Positions 24,746 through 33,041 of a stretch of 38,069 nucleotides of DNA are shown in pieces. Where the stretch lies: the NCBI GenBank assembly GCA_913060645.1, contig CAJXSW010000015.1, positions 1 through 38,069 of the forward strand. Reading direction: 5' to 3'. Each line of letters opens with the position of its first letter. Position 1 is the first letter of the stretch. The notes under the pieces were generated by a model, which saw only the letters and a program-made list of their open reading frames with translations, searched no databases and was not told the DNA's origin. This DNA comes from an uncultured Dokdonia sp. (GTDB lineage: Bacteria > Bacteroidota > Bacteroidia > Flavobacteriales > Flavobacteriaceae). Both the position numbers and the translations under genes were made by a program.

Positions 24746-25993
24746 TTAGAAAGTTCTATCTGGATGAAACATAGCCATATCCATACAAGGTGTTACCTCA
24801 TCTACAATTTCTTGAACTAACTTCCCTGTGCTAGGTCCTAACGTCCATCCCATCATCGCATGACCCGTAGCGATAGTGAGATTTTTACATTTTGAGCTTT
24901 TACCTATATATGGCATTCCATCTGCAGATACTGGTCGCAAGCCACAGGCAGCACCAGCTTTTTCTTCTGCTGTAATATGCACTTCTGGAAAATACTTATT
25001 GACACCATCTGCAATAGAGTCTACTCGAGCCTTATTTATTGTATGATTGATTCCAGCGATCTCCATCGTTCCCGCAAAACGGGTAAATCCATTCATTGGA
25101 GTTATTGCCACTTTTGCTTCTGCAAGTATAGATGGATAGGTAATTCCTGTTTCTTTGGTGGTTTGGACACGATATCCTTTTCCAGCCTGAAGGAGTAGGT
25201 TGATGTTTAGCTTTCGCGAAAGCGTACTTGTCCAACTTCCAGCTGCCATCACAACCTCATCTGTTTTAAGAACTTCTTTATCCGTCTTTACACTGGTGAT
25301 TTTACCATTATTAATCTCTAAATCAATCACTTTCTCCTCTTGTCGAATGACAACACCTTTTGATAAAAGATGCGCTTTCATTTCTGCCATGAATTCGCCA
25401 GGAGTGCTGTGATGATCACACTCAAAATACGAGGCGCCCACGATATCAAGCGTAGCATCTGGCATCATCCTCTTAACATCTTGCGCAGTAATGACTCTTG
25501 CACTTAGCCCTTCTTTTATTGCAATTTGTACAAGTTGGTCCTCGTGATGAAGTGTTGCTTCTGTCTGGCAAAGCATAAGCAAACCTTTTTTTTCTAAGTG
25601 AAAAGAAAATCCTTCTTCTTGCTTGATCTGATGATATAAATCTCGGCCCAGCACCGCAATTTCTTTCATTACGGGAACAGCGCTATTTACATGCTTCTGA
25701 GTACACGACCTATTAAAAGCTAGCGACCATTTTAAGAAATCTGTATCAAGACGTGGCTTAATATACAGCGGACTCTTTTTATTAAACATCCACTTTATCC
25801 CTTGCCTCATGACTCCGGGAGCTGCCAGTGGCACGAGATGACTAGGAGACATATATCCAGCATTTACATAACTCGCGCCGCCATCCATTTTAGATTGATC
25901 TATTACCATGACTTGATGCCCAGACTTTTGTAGAAAATAGGCACAACTTAATCCTATAATCCCTCCACCTATGATGATAACTTCTTTTGCCAT
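24746..25993 (-). CDS. FAD-dependent D-amino acid oxidoreductase (cis-4-hydroxy-D-proline oxidase/dehydrogenase)
   Basis: DadA-like flavoprotein of about 415 residues. Rossmann FAD motif EVIIIGGGIIGLSCAYFLQ at residues 4-22, and a C-terminal FAD-contact segment CGLRPVSADGMPYIG. In hydroxyproline catabolism this family oxidises cis-4-hydroxy-D-proline to 1-pyrroline-4-hydroxy-2-carboxylate; the neighbouring epimerase, deaminase and ketoglutarate-semialdehyde dehydrogenase genes make that role likely. I chose the ATG at 25993 (MAKEVIIIGGG) over a TTG at 26011. It follows the epimerase gene by 20 bases and is the last gene of the operon. The palindrome at 25209 is read as TLSRKL near residue 256. 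Confidence 0.88.
   Translation of the reverse strand: MAKEVIIIGGGIIGLSCAYFLQKSGHQVMVIDQSKMDGGASYVNAGYMSPSHLVPLAAPGVMRQGIKWMFNKKSPLYIKPRLDTDFLKWSLAFNRSCTQKHVNSAVPVMKEIAVLGRDLYHQIKQEEGFSFHLEKKGLLMLCQTEATLHHEDQLVQIAIKEGLSARVITAQDVKRMMPDATLDIVGASYFECDHHSTPGEFMAEMKAHLLSKGVVIRQEEKVIDLEINNGKITSVKTDKEVLKTDEVVMAAGSWTSTLSRKLNINLLLQAGKGYRVQTTKETGITYPSILAEAKVAITPMNGFTRFAGTMEIAGINHTINKARVDSIADGVNKYFPEVHITAEEKAGAACGLRPVSADGMPYIGKSSKCKNLTIATGHAMMGWTLGPSTGKLVQEIVDEVTPCMDMAMFHPDRTF
25209..25224. repeat. Dispersed palindrome copy 8 (in D-amino acid oxidoreductase gene)
   Basis: AGCTTTCGCGAAAGCG followed by TACTT: the first base is changed and the 14-base core is intact. Read as L-S-R-K. Confidence 0.92.
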
Positions 25994-26013
25994 AAATGCT
26001 ACTTTTATCAATA

Positions 26014-27018
26014 CTATATTACAGAAAACCCTAAAGCATAAGGATCTTCCTCGTCAATGGTGATGGTATTATTCCCATATATTCTTGCCCATCCTTGTAT
26101 GCTAGGTACAATGGCATTTTGATTACCAATCATTGTTTCTTTTGTTACACGACCTATAAATTTTGAACCTATAAAACTCTCGTGTACAAAAGGTTCTCCT
26201 ACTTTTAATTTCCCTTTTACATATAATTGTGCGAGACGAGCCGAAGTTCCCGTACCACAAGGGCTGCGGTCTATGGCCTTATCTCCATAAAAAACAGCAT
26301 TACGCCCATCTGATGATGCGTCTATAGGATTTCCCGTCCATAACATATGAGTTACATCTCTTATGGTCTCATTTTCTGGATGGATAAACTGATTAGGATA
26401 TTGCTCATTAATACGCTCACGCACTACTTGGCTCATTTGTATAATCTGACCAGCCGTAAAATTATGCACGCCAGTAAAATTCTCTTGCGGATCTACAATT
26501 GCGTAATAATTGCCACCATAAGCAACATCAAACGTAATCTCGCCTAGATCTGGACAATCAACGGTTAGATTTTGTGCAGCTAGGTATGAGGCCACATTAG
26601 TGAGACGTACCCAGTCAACTTTAGTTCCCGTTTGCTGATATTCAATTTCAACTAATCCTGCTGGGGCTTCCATTTTAATAATACCAGGCACTCTAGGTGT
26701 GATGATCCCTTCTTCTATTGCAATTGTTATCGTCCCGATAGTTCCGTGACCACACATAGGCAGGCATCCTGAAGTCTCTATAAAAAGAATAGAAAAATCA
26801 TTTTCAGGATCATGCGGAGGAAACAAGATGCTCCCGCTCATCATATCGTGACCGCGTGGTTCAAACATCAATCCTTTGCGTATCCAGTCATACTCTTTAA
26901 GAAAATGCTGTCGCTTCTCGCTCATGGTTGCTCCCTTGAGATTTGGCCCGCCATGAGCAACAAGTCTTACCGGATTTCCGCAGGTGTGTGCATCTATGCA
27001 AGTAAAAATGTGCTTCAT
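26014..27018 (-). CDS. 4-Hydroxyproline 2-epimerase (proline racemase family)
   Basis: Converts trans-4-hydroxy-L-proline to cis-4-hydroxy-D-proline, the entry step of the pathway. 334 residues. Both acid/base cysteines are present: C89 in MCGHGTIG and C254 in DRSPCGTGTSAR. Two catalytic Cys indicate a racemase/epimerase and not a trans-3-hydroxyproline dehydratase, which has Thr at the second position. The operon context favours hydroxyproline over proline. It follows the DUF885 peptidase gene by 12 bases and precedes the oxidoreductase gene. Confidence 0.93.
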   Translation of the reverse strand: MKHIFTCIDAHTCGNPVRLVAHGGPNLKGATMSEKRQHFLKEYDWIRKGLMFEPRGHDMMSGSILFPPHDPENDFSILFIETSGCLPMCGHGTIGTITIAIEEGIITPRVPGIIKMEAPAGLVEIEYQQTGTKVDWVRLTNVASYLAAQNLTVDCPDLGEITFDVAYGGNYYAIVDPQENFTGVHNFTAGQIIQMSQVVRERINEQYPNQFIHPENETIRDVTHMLWTGNPIDASSDGRNAVFYGDKAIDRSPCGTGTSARLAQLYVKGKLKVGEPFVHESFIGSKFIGRVTKETMIGNQNAIVPSIQGWARIYGNNTITIDEEDPYALGFSVI

Positions 27019-27030
27019 ATTAAATAGGTA

Positions 27031-28743
27031 CTAACTATTTTTCTCAATCCAGTGTTTCACTCGTCTATCAAGTATAGCGAGTGTCACCGTTCCCTGCTCT
27101 AAGATTATCTCATGAAACTCTCTAATGTCAAACTTAGCACCTAGCTCCTTTTCTGCTAGTGTTCTCAGTTCTCTTATTTTGAGCTCGCCCATTTTATAAG
27201 CAAGTGCTTGTCCCGGCCATGAGATATATCTATCGGTCTCCGTATTAATTTCATGTATGGAAAGCGCTGTGTTTTCAGACATATAATCTACCACTTGCTC
27301 CCTTGTCCAGCCTTTTGCGTGTAATCCTGTATCTACTACAACTCTGCAAGCACGCCACATTTCATAAGTCAATTGTCCAAAACGCTCATACGGTGTTGTA
27401 TACATCCCCATTTCGGCAGCGAGGTATTCGCAGTACAATCCCCATCCCTCACCGTATGCATTTACATACATGTTTTTTCTAAATGTTGGGATGCTATCGC
27501 CCAGCTCTTGATTAAGCGATCCTTGTAAGTGATGCCCAGGCACCGCTTCATGCACCGTAAGTGATGGCAGCACATACACCGGGCGACTAGGCAAATCGTA
27601 GGTGTTTACCCAGTAGTATCCAGGATTTGTACTTCCCTTTGCACTACCTACATATCGCCCTGTCGTGTATTTAGGAGCAATAGCATCTGGTACTGGCGCC
27701 ACTCCGTAAGGCTTACGAGGCAAGGTCTTAAAAAATCGAGATAACTGTGCATCTGCTCTTTTTGCCATGTCACGAGCAATCATAAGCAGTTGCTCTGGAG
27801 AGTTGGCATAAAACTGCTTATCTGTGCGCAAAAATTGTAAAAAGTCTGCAAAAGACCCATCGAAGTTTACTTCCTCAATAATTTTCTGCATTTCGGCTTT
27901 AATGCGGGCAACTTCAGCGAGTCCTTTATTATGCACCTCATCTGCGGTGATATCTAGGGTGGTGTAATAGTTTATTCTGTTTTGATAATATGCTTTTCCA
28001 TTTGGTGTTTCTGAAACTCCAAGTGTCGTGCGCGTTTTAGGGAGATATTCTGTTTCAAAGAATGTTTTTACACGCTCAAAAGATGGAACAACCTGTTGTT
28101 CTATTGCGCTTCTAGCAGCTACCAATAGCGAATCTTTTTGCGCGCCCGATATTGAACTTGGTAAGTTTAAGAATGGCTCGTAGTAGAAGCTGTCTTTATA
28201 ATCGGCTACAATTTGTGAATCATACGTACTCTCATATCCATTAAATATTACGCGCGGCTGCGAGACACCTTTTTCTACTCCTTCTCTCAATAATGGCAAA
28301 TATTGATCTACTACGTCTGGTAACGCTTTCAGCTTATTGAGGTATGAAACCGCTTGCTTATACGTACTTATGGGACGCACCATATAATTCCAACTACTGT
28401 GGAAACCCGAGTCTGATAACAGCGGGTTCAGATAACTTTCGTATGCATAGTAATCTACCGTTTCTTGATGCTTGAACTTGAGTAACTCTAGAGATATACG
28501 CTCTGTCTCAGACAAAGTTGATGGTGAAATGACCTGTAGTTTTTTAAGTTGCGCTTTCGCGAAAGCGGACTCCTTTTCAAACCGTTCTTTTGAAAACACA
28601 CCCATGGGATGCTCATCTGCCAAATCATCTTGCCACTTGAACTCCTGACTATCTTCTATAATTTTCGCAAGCTGCGCCGAAGAATTCTGAGCGCAAACAT
28701 TTATAGAAATACAGAAAACGAGCAGTATAATTATATGCTTCAT
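27031..28743 (-). CDS. Exported DUF885-family metallopeptidase
   Basis: 570 residues. A signal peptide (MKHIIILLVFCISINVCAQ) is followed by a long helical DUF885 body. The zinc motif HEAVPGHHLQ starts at residue 398 (HExxxGHH form, with Glu as catalytic base), followed by an Asn/Glu-rich helix and YGEGWGLYCE. Characterised DUF885 relatives are metal-dependent di- or oligopeptidases. Inside a hydroxyproline operon the parsimonious idea is that it releases hydroxyproline from short peptides in the periplasm; that is inference. The palindrome at 28552 is read as AFAKA at residues 60-64. It is tightly linked to the dehydrogenase gene (6 bases) and the epimerase gene (12 bases). Confidence 0.88.
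   Translation of the reverse strand: MKHIIILLVFCISINVCAQNSSAQLAKIIEDSQEFKWQDDLADEHPMGVFSKERFEKESAFAKAQLKKLQVISPSTLSETERISLELLKFKHQETVDYYAYESYLNPLLSDSGFHSSWNYMVRPISTYKQAVSYLNKLKALPDVVDQYLPLLREGVEKGVSQPRVIFNGYESTYDSQIVADYKDSFYYEPFLNLPSSISGAQKDSLLVAARSAIEQQVVPSFERVKTFFETEYLPKTRTTLGVSETPNGKAYYQNRINYYTTLDITADEVHNKGLAEVARIKAEMQKIIEEVNFDGSFADFLQFLRTDKQFYANSPEQLLMIARDMAKRADAQLSRFFKTLPRKPYGVAPVPDAIAPKYTTGRYVGSAKGSTNPGYYWVNTYDLPSRPVYVLPSLTVHEAVPGHHLQGSLNQELGDSIPTFRKNMYVNAYGEGWGLYCEYLAAEMGMYTTPYERFGQLTYEMWRACRVVVDTGLHAKGWTREQVVDYMSENTALSIHEINTETDRYISWPGQALAYKMGELKIRELRTLAEKELGAKFDIREFHEIILEQGTVTLAILDRRVKHWIEKNS
28552..28567. repeat. Dispersed palindrome copy 9 (in DUF885 peptidase gene)
   Basis: Perfect CGCTTTCGCGAAAGCG, read as AFAKA in KESAFAKAQLKK. 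Confidence 0.95.
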
Positions 28744-28749
28744 AAGATA

Positions 28750-30246
28750 CTATTTTAGATAATCTGGCAACAGCGCCGAAGGAAAGTCTTGAAAACTAAA
28801 AGGTCTTACCCAACGCAAAATACTATGATTTCCTACCGCCGTAAAGCGACTATCTGTACTTGCCGGATATGGCCCTCCGTGTGTCATACCCTCTTCTACC
28901 GCAACTCCTGTGGGAACTCCGTTGTAAATGATGCGACCTACCTTCTCTTGTAAAGCTAGTGTAATATCTTGTAATGTCGCAACCTCTTCATCTTGAGAGA
29001 TAAGAGTTGCCGTAAGCTGCCCTTCTAGATTTTTTATAATCGCTAATTGTTCTGCTTCATCTTTTGCAAGCACAACCATAGAAAAGGGACCAAAAACTTC
29101 TTTGTGCAACTGAGAATTCTTTATAAAATCTACTCCATTTACTACCGCTAGAGTGGGAGCTGCATGGTTTTCTTTACTACTATCTGTACTCATTACAAAA
29201 GTAACTTTAGGCACTTTTGACATTTCTTTCTCTCCGCTACTATATCCAGCCTTTATACGTGGATGCAACATACACCCTTCCTCTACCTTGCTCAGATTAT
29301 TTGCTAGATCTTTAACAAAAGCCTGAGCTTCATCACTCGCGATTGTAATAATAAGTCCAGGGTTTGTACAAAACTGACCAACACCTTGGGTTATGGAACC
29401 TGCATATGTTTCGGCTATTTGAGAGCCTCTACTTTTTAAAGCCTCTCGTGTTATAATTACAGGATTTATACTTCCCATCTCTGCAAAAACTGGAATAGGA
29501 GTATCTCTTTTTGCTGCAATATTATACAGTGCGCGCCCTCCTGTATGACTACCTGTAAAACCTACCGCTTTTATTGCTTCGTGTTTTACTAGTTGCTCTC
29601 CTACTTCGACTCCTACACTATTAAGGTTAGAAAAAACACCCTCTGGCATTCCTGTTTTTTGTGCAGCTTTAATAATGGCAGTTGCCACCATCTCTCCTGT
29701 ACCCGAATGCATAGGGTGAGATTTTACAATAACGGGGCATCCAGCTGCAAGCGCACTTGCAGTATCGCCACCAGCCGTAGAAAACGCTAGCGGAAAATTA
29801 CTTGCCCCAAAAACCACCACAGGACCTATGGGTATCAATGCTTTTTTAAGTCCGCTGGAGTTACCGGCTCCTGTGGGATTGCGCCACTTGTCTTGTGACA
29901 CTAGCTCTGCAAACATTCTAAGCTGCCCTAAGGTTCGACCTAGTTCTCCTTGTGCTCTACCTTCTGGCAGACCACTTTCTTGCGTGTACATATCCGTAAG
30001 ATCTGAGCCAAGAGCCTCTATCTCGTTTGCAATAGTATTTAAAAAGCTTGCGCGTTTACTTCCCTTTATTTGACTGTAGGAGTGAAAGGCTTTTTGAGCA
30101 AGCGCGCAAGCAGTATTTATTTCTTGTTGAGTAGCCTCGTAAAATGCGGTTGGATTTTCCTTATTTAGTTGAGGATTTATAGTTTTATAAGTCACGCTAC
30201 CCGTGGCACCCTGTGTAAAACCTATTTGATTTTTTCCTGTAATCAT
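28750..30246 (-). CDS. 2,5-Dioxovalerate (alpha-ketoglutarate semialdehyde) dehydrogenase
   Basis: NAD(P)-dependent aldehyde dehydrogenase of 498 residues. N150 (FGASNFP), general base E256 (FAEMGSINPV) and nucleophile C293 (GQFCTNPG) are all in place. Sequence features (FAEMGSINPV, GQFCTNPGL, VEEGMTHGGPYPAS) resemble the ketoglutarate-semialdehyde dehydrogenases of hydroxyproline and sugar-acid pathways. It would carry out the last step, yielding 2-oxoglutarate for the TCA cycle. The start overlaps the DUF1272 gene stop by 4 bases, typical of translational coupling. Confidence 0.92.
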   Translation of the reverse strand: MITGKNQIGFTQGATGSVTYKTINPQLNKENPTAFYEATQQEINTACALAQKAFHSYSQIKGSKRASFLNTIANEIEALGSDLTDMYTQESGLPEGRAQGELGRTLGQLRMFAELVSQDKWRNPTGAGNSSGLKKALIPIGPVVVFGASNFPLAFSTAGGDTASALAAGCPVIVKSHPMHSGTGEMVATAIIKAAQKTGMPEGVFSNLNSVGVEVGEQLVKHEAIKAVGFTGSHTGGRALYNIAAKRDTPIPVFAEMGSINPVIITREALKSRGSQIAETYAGSITQGVGQFCTNPGLIITIASDEAQAFVKDLANNLSKVEEGCMLHPRIKAGYSSGEKEMSKVPKVTFVMSTDSSKENHAAPTLAVVNGVDFIKNSQLHKEVFGPFSMVVLAKDEAEQLAIIKNLEGQLTATLISQDEEVATLQDITLALQEKVGRIIYNGVPTGVAVEEGMTHGGPYPASTDSRFTAVGNHSILRWVRPFSFQDFPSALLPDYLK

Positions 30247-30509
30247 AATGCTTTAATTTTTTGCTGGTGCAATACTACGTTTACTGGTTTATGCACTGTA
30301 ATTGTAGATGCTGGATACTTTTGTAATAGATGCTCTGGTCGTATTGGTCTTTTCTCAAAACCACCTCCGCAGTTAGGACATACTTGTAATAATATATCAT
30401 CTACACATTCTTTGCAAAAGGTACATTCAAAAGTGCATATTATTGCATCACTAGCATTATACTGCAATTGCTTATTGCAATGTTCACATGATGGTCTTAT
30501 CTGTAACAT
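30243..30509 (-). CDS. DUF1272 small zinc-ribbon-like protein
   Basis: 88 residues. The Cys pairs CEHC (8-11), CTFECTFCKEC (25-35) and CPNC (44-47) match the DUF1272 consensus (LRP.CE.C ... FECTFC..C ... CPNCGG) and would bind one or two metal ions. No function is known to me; homologues are often scattered near unrelated catabolic genes. It is sandwiched by overlaps: 1 base with the deaminase gene and 4 bases with the dehydrogenase gene, so it is certainly made from this operon. It could be a redox or metal sensor or an accessory to the pathway; nothing in the sequence decides. Confidence 0.88.
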   Translation of the reverse strand: MLQIRPSCEHCNKQLQYNASDAIICTFECTFCKECVDDILLQVCPNCGGGFEKRPIRPEHLLQKYPASTITVHKPVNVVLHQQKIKAL

Positions 30510-31423
30510 TATAAGTTTTTATAAGTAGGTAAACTAGGTCTACTGGCCAGTCCACTTTTAATTATTTGTAAGACATGTTCTCTCTCATCTCCAGAAAGTG
30601 GCAGCCTAGGTTTACGAACATTCTCTGTTCCTATCCCAGTGTGCACCTCTGCAAGTTTTATGTTTTGCACCAGTTTAGGATTTATATCTAATTCTAGTAG
30701 TGGTAAGAACCAGCGATAAATCTCAATTGCTTCTTTAATTCTACCAGCCTTTTGTAGCTCGTATATTGCTACAGTCTCTGCTGGAAAAGCACATACTAAA
30801 CCTGCGACCCAGCCATCTGCTCCCATCAACAATGACTCTAGCGCTAGAGTATCAACACCAGTCATTATTTTAAGTCTATCTCCAAAGTTATTTTTAATGC
30901 GTGTCACATTAGAAATGTCACGAGTACTTTCTTTTACAGCTTGAATATTATCCTGTTTTAACAAGGTCTCAAACATGTTGAGCGTGACCTCTATTTTATA
31001 ATCTATAGGGTTATTATAAATCATAATAGGTAAGCTAGTACTACTGGCTACGTCTTGAAAATAAGTAACCACCTCTGCGTCTCCTGCATTATATCGCATA
31101 GGAGGAAGCATCATAAGACCACTTGCTCCGTCTTCCTCTGCTTTGTGTGCAGCAGCGATGGCTCCTTTTGTAGATTGCTCTGCAATATTTATCATGACGG
31201 GTACACTACCTTTTACAAGTTTTACCGTCTCCGTAGTAAGTGTGCGCTTTTCATGATCTTCCAGAGTGCTCGCCTCCCCAAGTGTTCCGCCTAGTACAAT
31301 ACCATGAACTCCCGCGTCAAGTTGGGCTTTGATGTTTACAGCAAACATGTCAAAATCTAGCTCGTCTTTTTTTGTGAATTTTGTCGTTACGGCGGGCATT
31401 ACACCTTTCCATTCTATGCTCAT
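30509..31423 (-). CDS. DapA-family lyase, likely 1-pyrroline-4-hydroxy-2-carboxylate deaminase
   Basis: 304-residue TIM-barrel aldolase of the dihydrodipicolinate synthase family. The GGTLGEAS loop (residues 45-52), Y136 (IYNNP) and Schiff-base K164 (QAVKESTRD) are present. The operon holds the epimerase, oxidase and ketoglutarate-semialdehyde dehydrogenase, so the role that fits is deamination of 1-pyrroline-4-hydroxy-2-carboxylate to ketoglutarate semialdehyde. True DapA for lysine synthesis is less likely, since the neighbours are all catabolic. It is the first gene of the operon, divergent from the AraC-type regulator across 133 bases. Confidence 0.9.
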   Translation of the reverse strand: MSIEWKGVMPAVTTKFTKKDELDFDMFAVNIKAQLDAGVHGIVLGGTLGEASTLEDHEKRTLTTETVKLVKGSVPVMINIAEQSTKGAIAAAHKAEEDGASGLMMLPPMRYNAGDAEVVTYFQDVASSTSLPIMIYNNPIDYKIEVTLNMFETLLKQDNIQAVKESTRDISNVTRIKNNFGDRLKIMTGVDTLALESLLMGADGWVAGLVCAFPAETVAIYELQKAGRIKEAIEIYRWFLPLLELDINPKLVQNIKLAEVHTGIGTENVRKPRLPLSGDEREHVLQIIKSGLASRPSLPTYKNL

Positions 31424-31440
31424 AATGATGTTATTTTGGT

Positions 31441-31448
31441 CAAAGATA
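31441..31448 (-). promoter_or_regulatory. -7 box of hydroxyproline operon
   Basis: The minus strand reads TATCTTTG, an exact TAnnTTTG match 18 bases before the ATG at 31423. No TTG lies at the -33 distance, as expected for an activator-dependent promoter. Confidence 0.55.
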
Positions 31449-31480
31449 ATGGCGCCATAAGCTTAAGATTAAATACTGTT

Positions 31481-31508
31481 TTATCCATCATTAATAGTAT
31501 ATTATCCA
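31481..31508. promoter_or_regulatory. Direct repeats, candidate operator for the divergent AraC-type regulator
   Basis: TTATCCA occurs at 31481-31487 and 31502-31508, exactly 21 bases apart, and each is followed within three bases by TTAA. The 21-base, two-helical-turn spacing is classic for AraC-family half-sites. The pair sits 33-67 bases upstream of the operon's -7 box, in the place of its missing -33 element. Confidence 0.5.
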
Positions 31509-31556
31509 AATTAACGTGAGTAGCTATTTATTTAAAACAAAAAAGTACCTTTATAT

Positions 31557-32390
31557 ATGCGTGTACTTCCTTTTAAAATTCCGAAGCCCAGCAATGCTGC
31601 TATTCTATTTCAAGTAGATCAAGGTGTATTATACAATGCACTCCATCATCATGAGGAAATCCAAATAAGCTACATTAAGAAAGGAACGGGAACTCTAGTG
31701 GCAGGAGATACTGTTCATTCATTTTCGGCTGGAGAGGTAATTGTTTTAGGTAGCTTTCAGCCCCATGTATTTAATAGTGACACCGCAGATTGCTTGATGT
31801 ATTCTGTGTTCTTTAGTGCAGCATCTTTTGGCGATACGTTTTTACAACTAGAAGAAGGAAAAGGTATTGCTGATTTTAACGCTTTCGCGAAAGCGGGATT
31901 TAAAACATCCAAAACTCCTGAAATTGACTCTTTGTTCCAACATATAAACACGGCTCAAGGAATGCATAGACTAGGGCATTTTATAGACCTAATTACTGTC
32001 TTGAAAATCAAGAAAAGCATCTCGCTCTCGACGTTTATCTATGAACGTCATATTTCTGAAAAAGATGGAAAACGCATGAGTGTAATCTTTGACTTTACAC
32101 TAGCAAACTACAAGCAAGAGGTGCATTTAAATGATCTCGCATCACTAACATCTATGACGCCTCATAGCTTTTGCAAGTACTTTAAACAGCGCACAAACAA
32201 GTCATATTTTAGTTTTCTTACTGAAGTTCGCATTGCACATGCCTGCTCCTTACTAGAAGTTCAACAAGAAATTTCTATAGCAGATGTTGCAGATCGCTGC
32301 GGTTATAAGACCTTATCGCATTTTAATAAAAATTTTAAGAAATTGATGAAAATCACTCCAAGCGCCTATAGAGATAAGGATAGGACGTAA
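31557..32390 (+). CDS. AraC-family transcriptional regulator of the hydroxyproline operon
   Basis: 277 residues: an N-terminal cupin-like sensor domain (HHHEEIQISYIKKGTGTLVAGD to FQPHVFNSD, residues 31-76) and a C-terminal double helix-turn-helix (about 173-275: VHLNDLASLTSMTPHSFCKYF and ISIADVADRCGYKTLSHFNKNFKKLMKITPSAYR). It is divergent from the six-gene operon, so it is the probable activator; the ligand may be hydroxyproline or a pathway intermediate. The palindrome at 31880 is read as AFAKA at residues 109-113 in the linker between domains. A TACCTTTA box lies only three bases before the ATG, hinting at a nearly leaderless message. Regulator identity is firm; the target is inferred. Confidence 0.9.
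   Translation: MRVLPFKIPKPSNAAILFQVDQGVLYNALHHHEEIQISYIKKGTGTLVAGDTVHSFSAGEVIVLGSFQPHVFNSDTADCLMYSVFFSAASFGDTFLQLEEGKGIADFNAFAKAGFKTSKTPEIDSLFQHINTAQGMHRLGHFIDLITVLKIKKSISLSTFIYERHISEKDGKRMSVIFDFTLANYKQEVHLNDLASLTSMTPHSFCKYFKQRTNKSYFSFLTEVRIAHACSLLEVQQEISIADVADRCGYKTLSHFNKNFKKLMKITPSAYRDKDRT
31880..31895. repeat. Dispersed palindrome copy 10 (in AraC-type regulator gene)
   Basis: Perfect CGCTTTCGCGAAAGCG, read as AFAKA in DFNAFAKAGFKT. Confidence 0.95.
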
Positions 32391-32392
32391 TT

Positions 32393-32416
32393 ATCTAAGT
32401 TTTTCTTTTCTTAGAT
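32393..32416 (+). terminator. Weak terminator after AraC-type regulator
   Basis: Seven-base arms ATCTAAG/CTTAGAT around a 10-base T-rich loop, followed by TTTTATAAAA. The AT-rich stem is short, so confidence is modest. It starts 3 bases past the stop. Confidence 0.4.
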
Positions 32417-32489
32417 TTTTATAAAAATGTTAAGAAAGCTACGATATAATATCTCATATCTTTACATAAACAACCTAGACTAACCAAAA

Positions 32490-33038
32490 ATGATTGATAC
32501 TCCACTACGCATACTTATTGTAGAAGACCTAGTATCTGATGCTTTTCTCGTACAAAAACAGATTAAACGCTTTTGTAACAATGTTGAGATCAGCATTTCA
32601 GACAAAGAGCTTTCACTCGCTGTGGCTCTCAAACAGTTTTTACCAGATATCGTGGTAAGTGACTTCAACCTTGAAGGATTTACTGGGTTTGACGTAATTA
32701 AACAAGTCAAAGAATTTAATAGTGAGATTCCAGTAATTATTATTACAGGAAACCTCAACAATGAAGAGAAAGCAGCAGAGCTTATCTTACAAGGGGCTTC
32801 TGGATTTTTCTTAAAAGAAAATCTTCAAAATTTACAACAAAAACTACAACCGCTTTTTGAGAAATTTATTTCAGAAAAGCAAGAGCTTATCACACGTTTA
32901 GAAAGACAACGTGAAAAAGATGCTAGAGAGCGCGAGCTTACAGATTACTTGCGCCATCATGACTTTGAAGCTTACGAGCACAAGGAAGCAATAGAATCTC
33001 TTAAAGATAAAGTGCTCAAATTTTTATCCATAAAATAA
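32490..33038 (+). CDS. Response regulator with receiver domain and C-terminal helical tail
   Basis: 182 residues. Receiver domain: acidic pair E12-D13, phosphoacceptor D58 (VVSDFNLEG), T86 (IIITGN) and K109 (FFLKEN) are all present. Residues 115-182 form a charged helical tail (KQELITRLERQREKDARERELTDYLRHHD) with no DNA-binding or enzymatic domain. It lies 3 bases before the histidine-kinase gene and is the first of a three-gene signalling unit. The tail may dock onto the kinase or a partner protein. A TATCTTTA box at 32457-32464 is one base off the promoter consensus. Confidence 0.88.
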   Translation: MIDTPLRILIVEDLVSDAFLVQKQIKRFCNNVEISISDKELSLAVALKQFLPDIVVSDFNLEGFTGFDVIKQVKEFNSEIPVIIITGNLNNEEKAAELILQGASGFFLKENLQNLQQKLQPLFEKFISEKQELITRLERQREKDARERELTDYLRHHDFEAYEHKEAIESLKDKVLKFLSIK

Positions 33039-33041
33039 TCT

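Noticed and set aside
26014-27018. Trans-3-hydroxyproline dehydratase
   Set aside because: That enzyme has Thr for the second catalytic Cys; here both Cys are present.
29337-29342. A further TCGCGA site as another palindrome copy
   Set aside because: Only the central six bases match; the flanks do not extend the symmetry.
30509-31423. Lysine-biosynthetic dihydrodipicolinate synthase
   Set aside because: The family fold is right, but the gene is the first of a hydroxyproline catabolic operon, so the deaminase role fits better.
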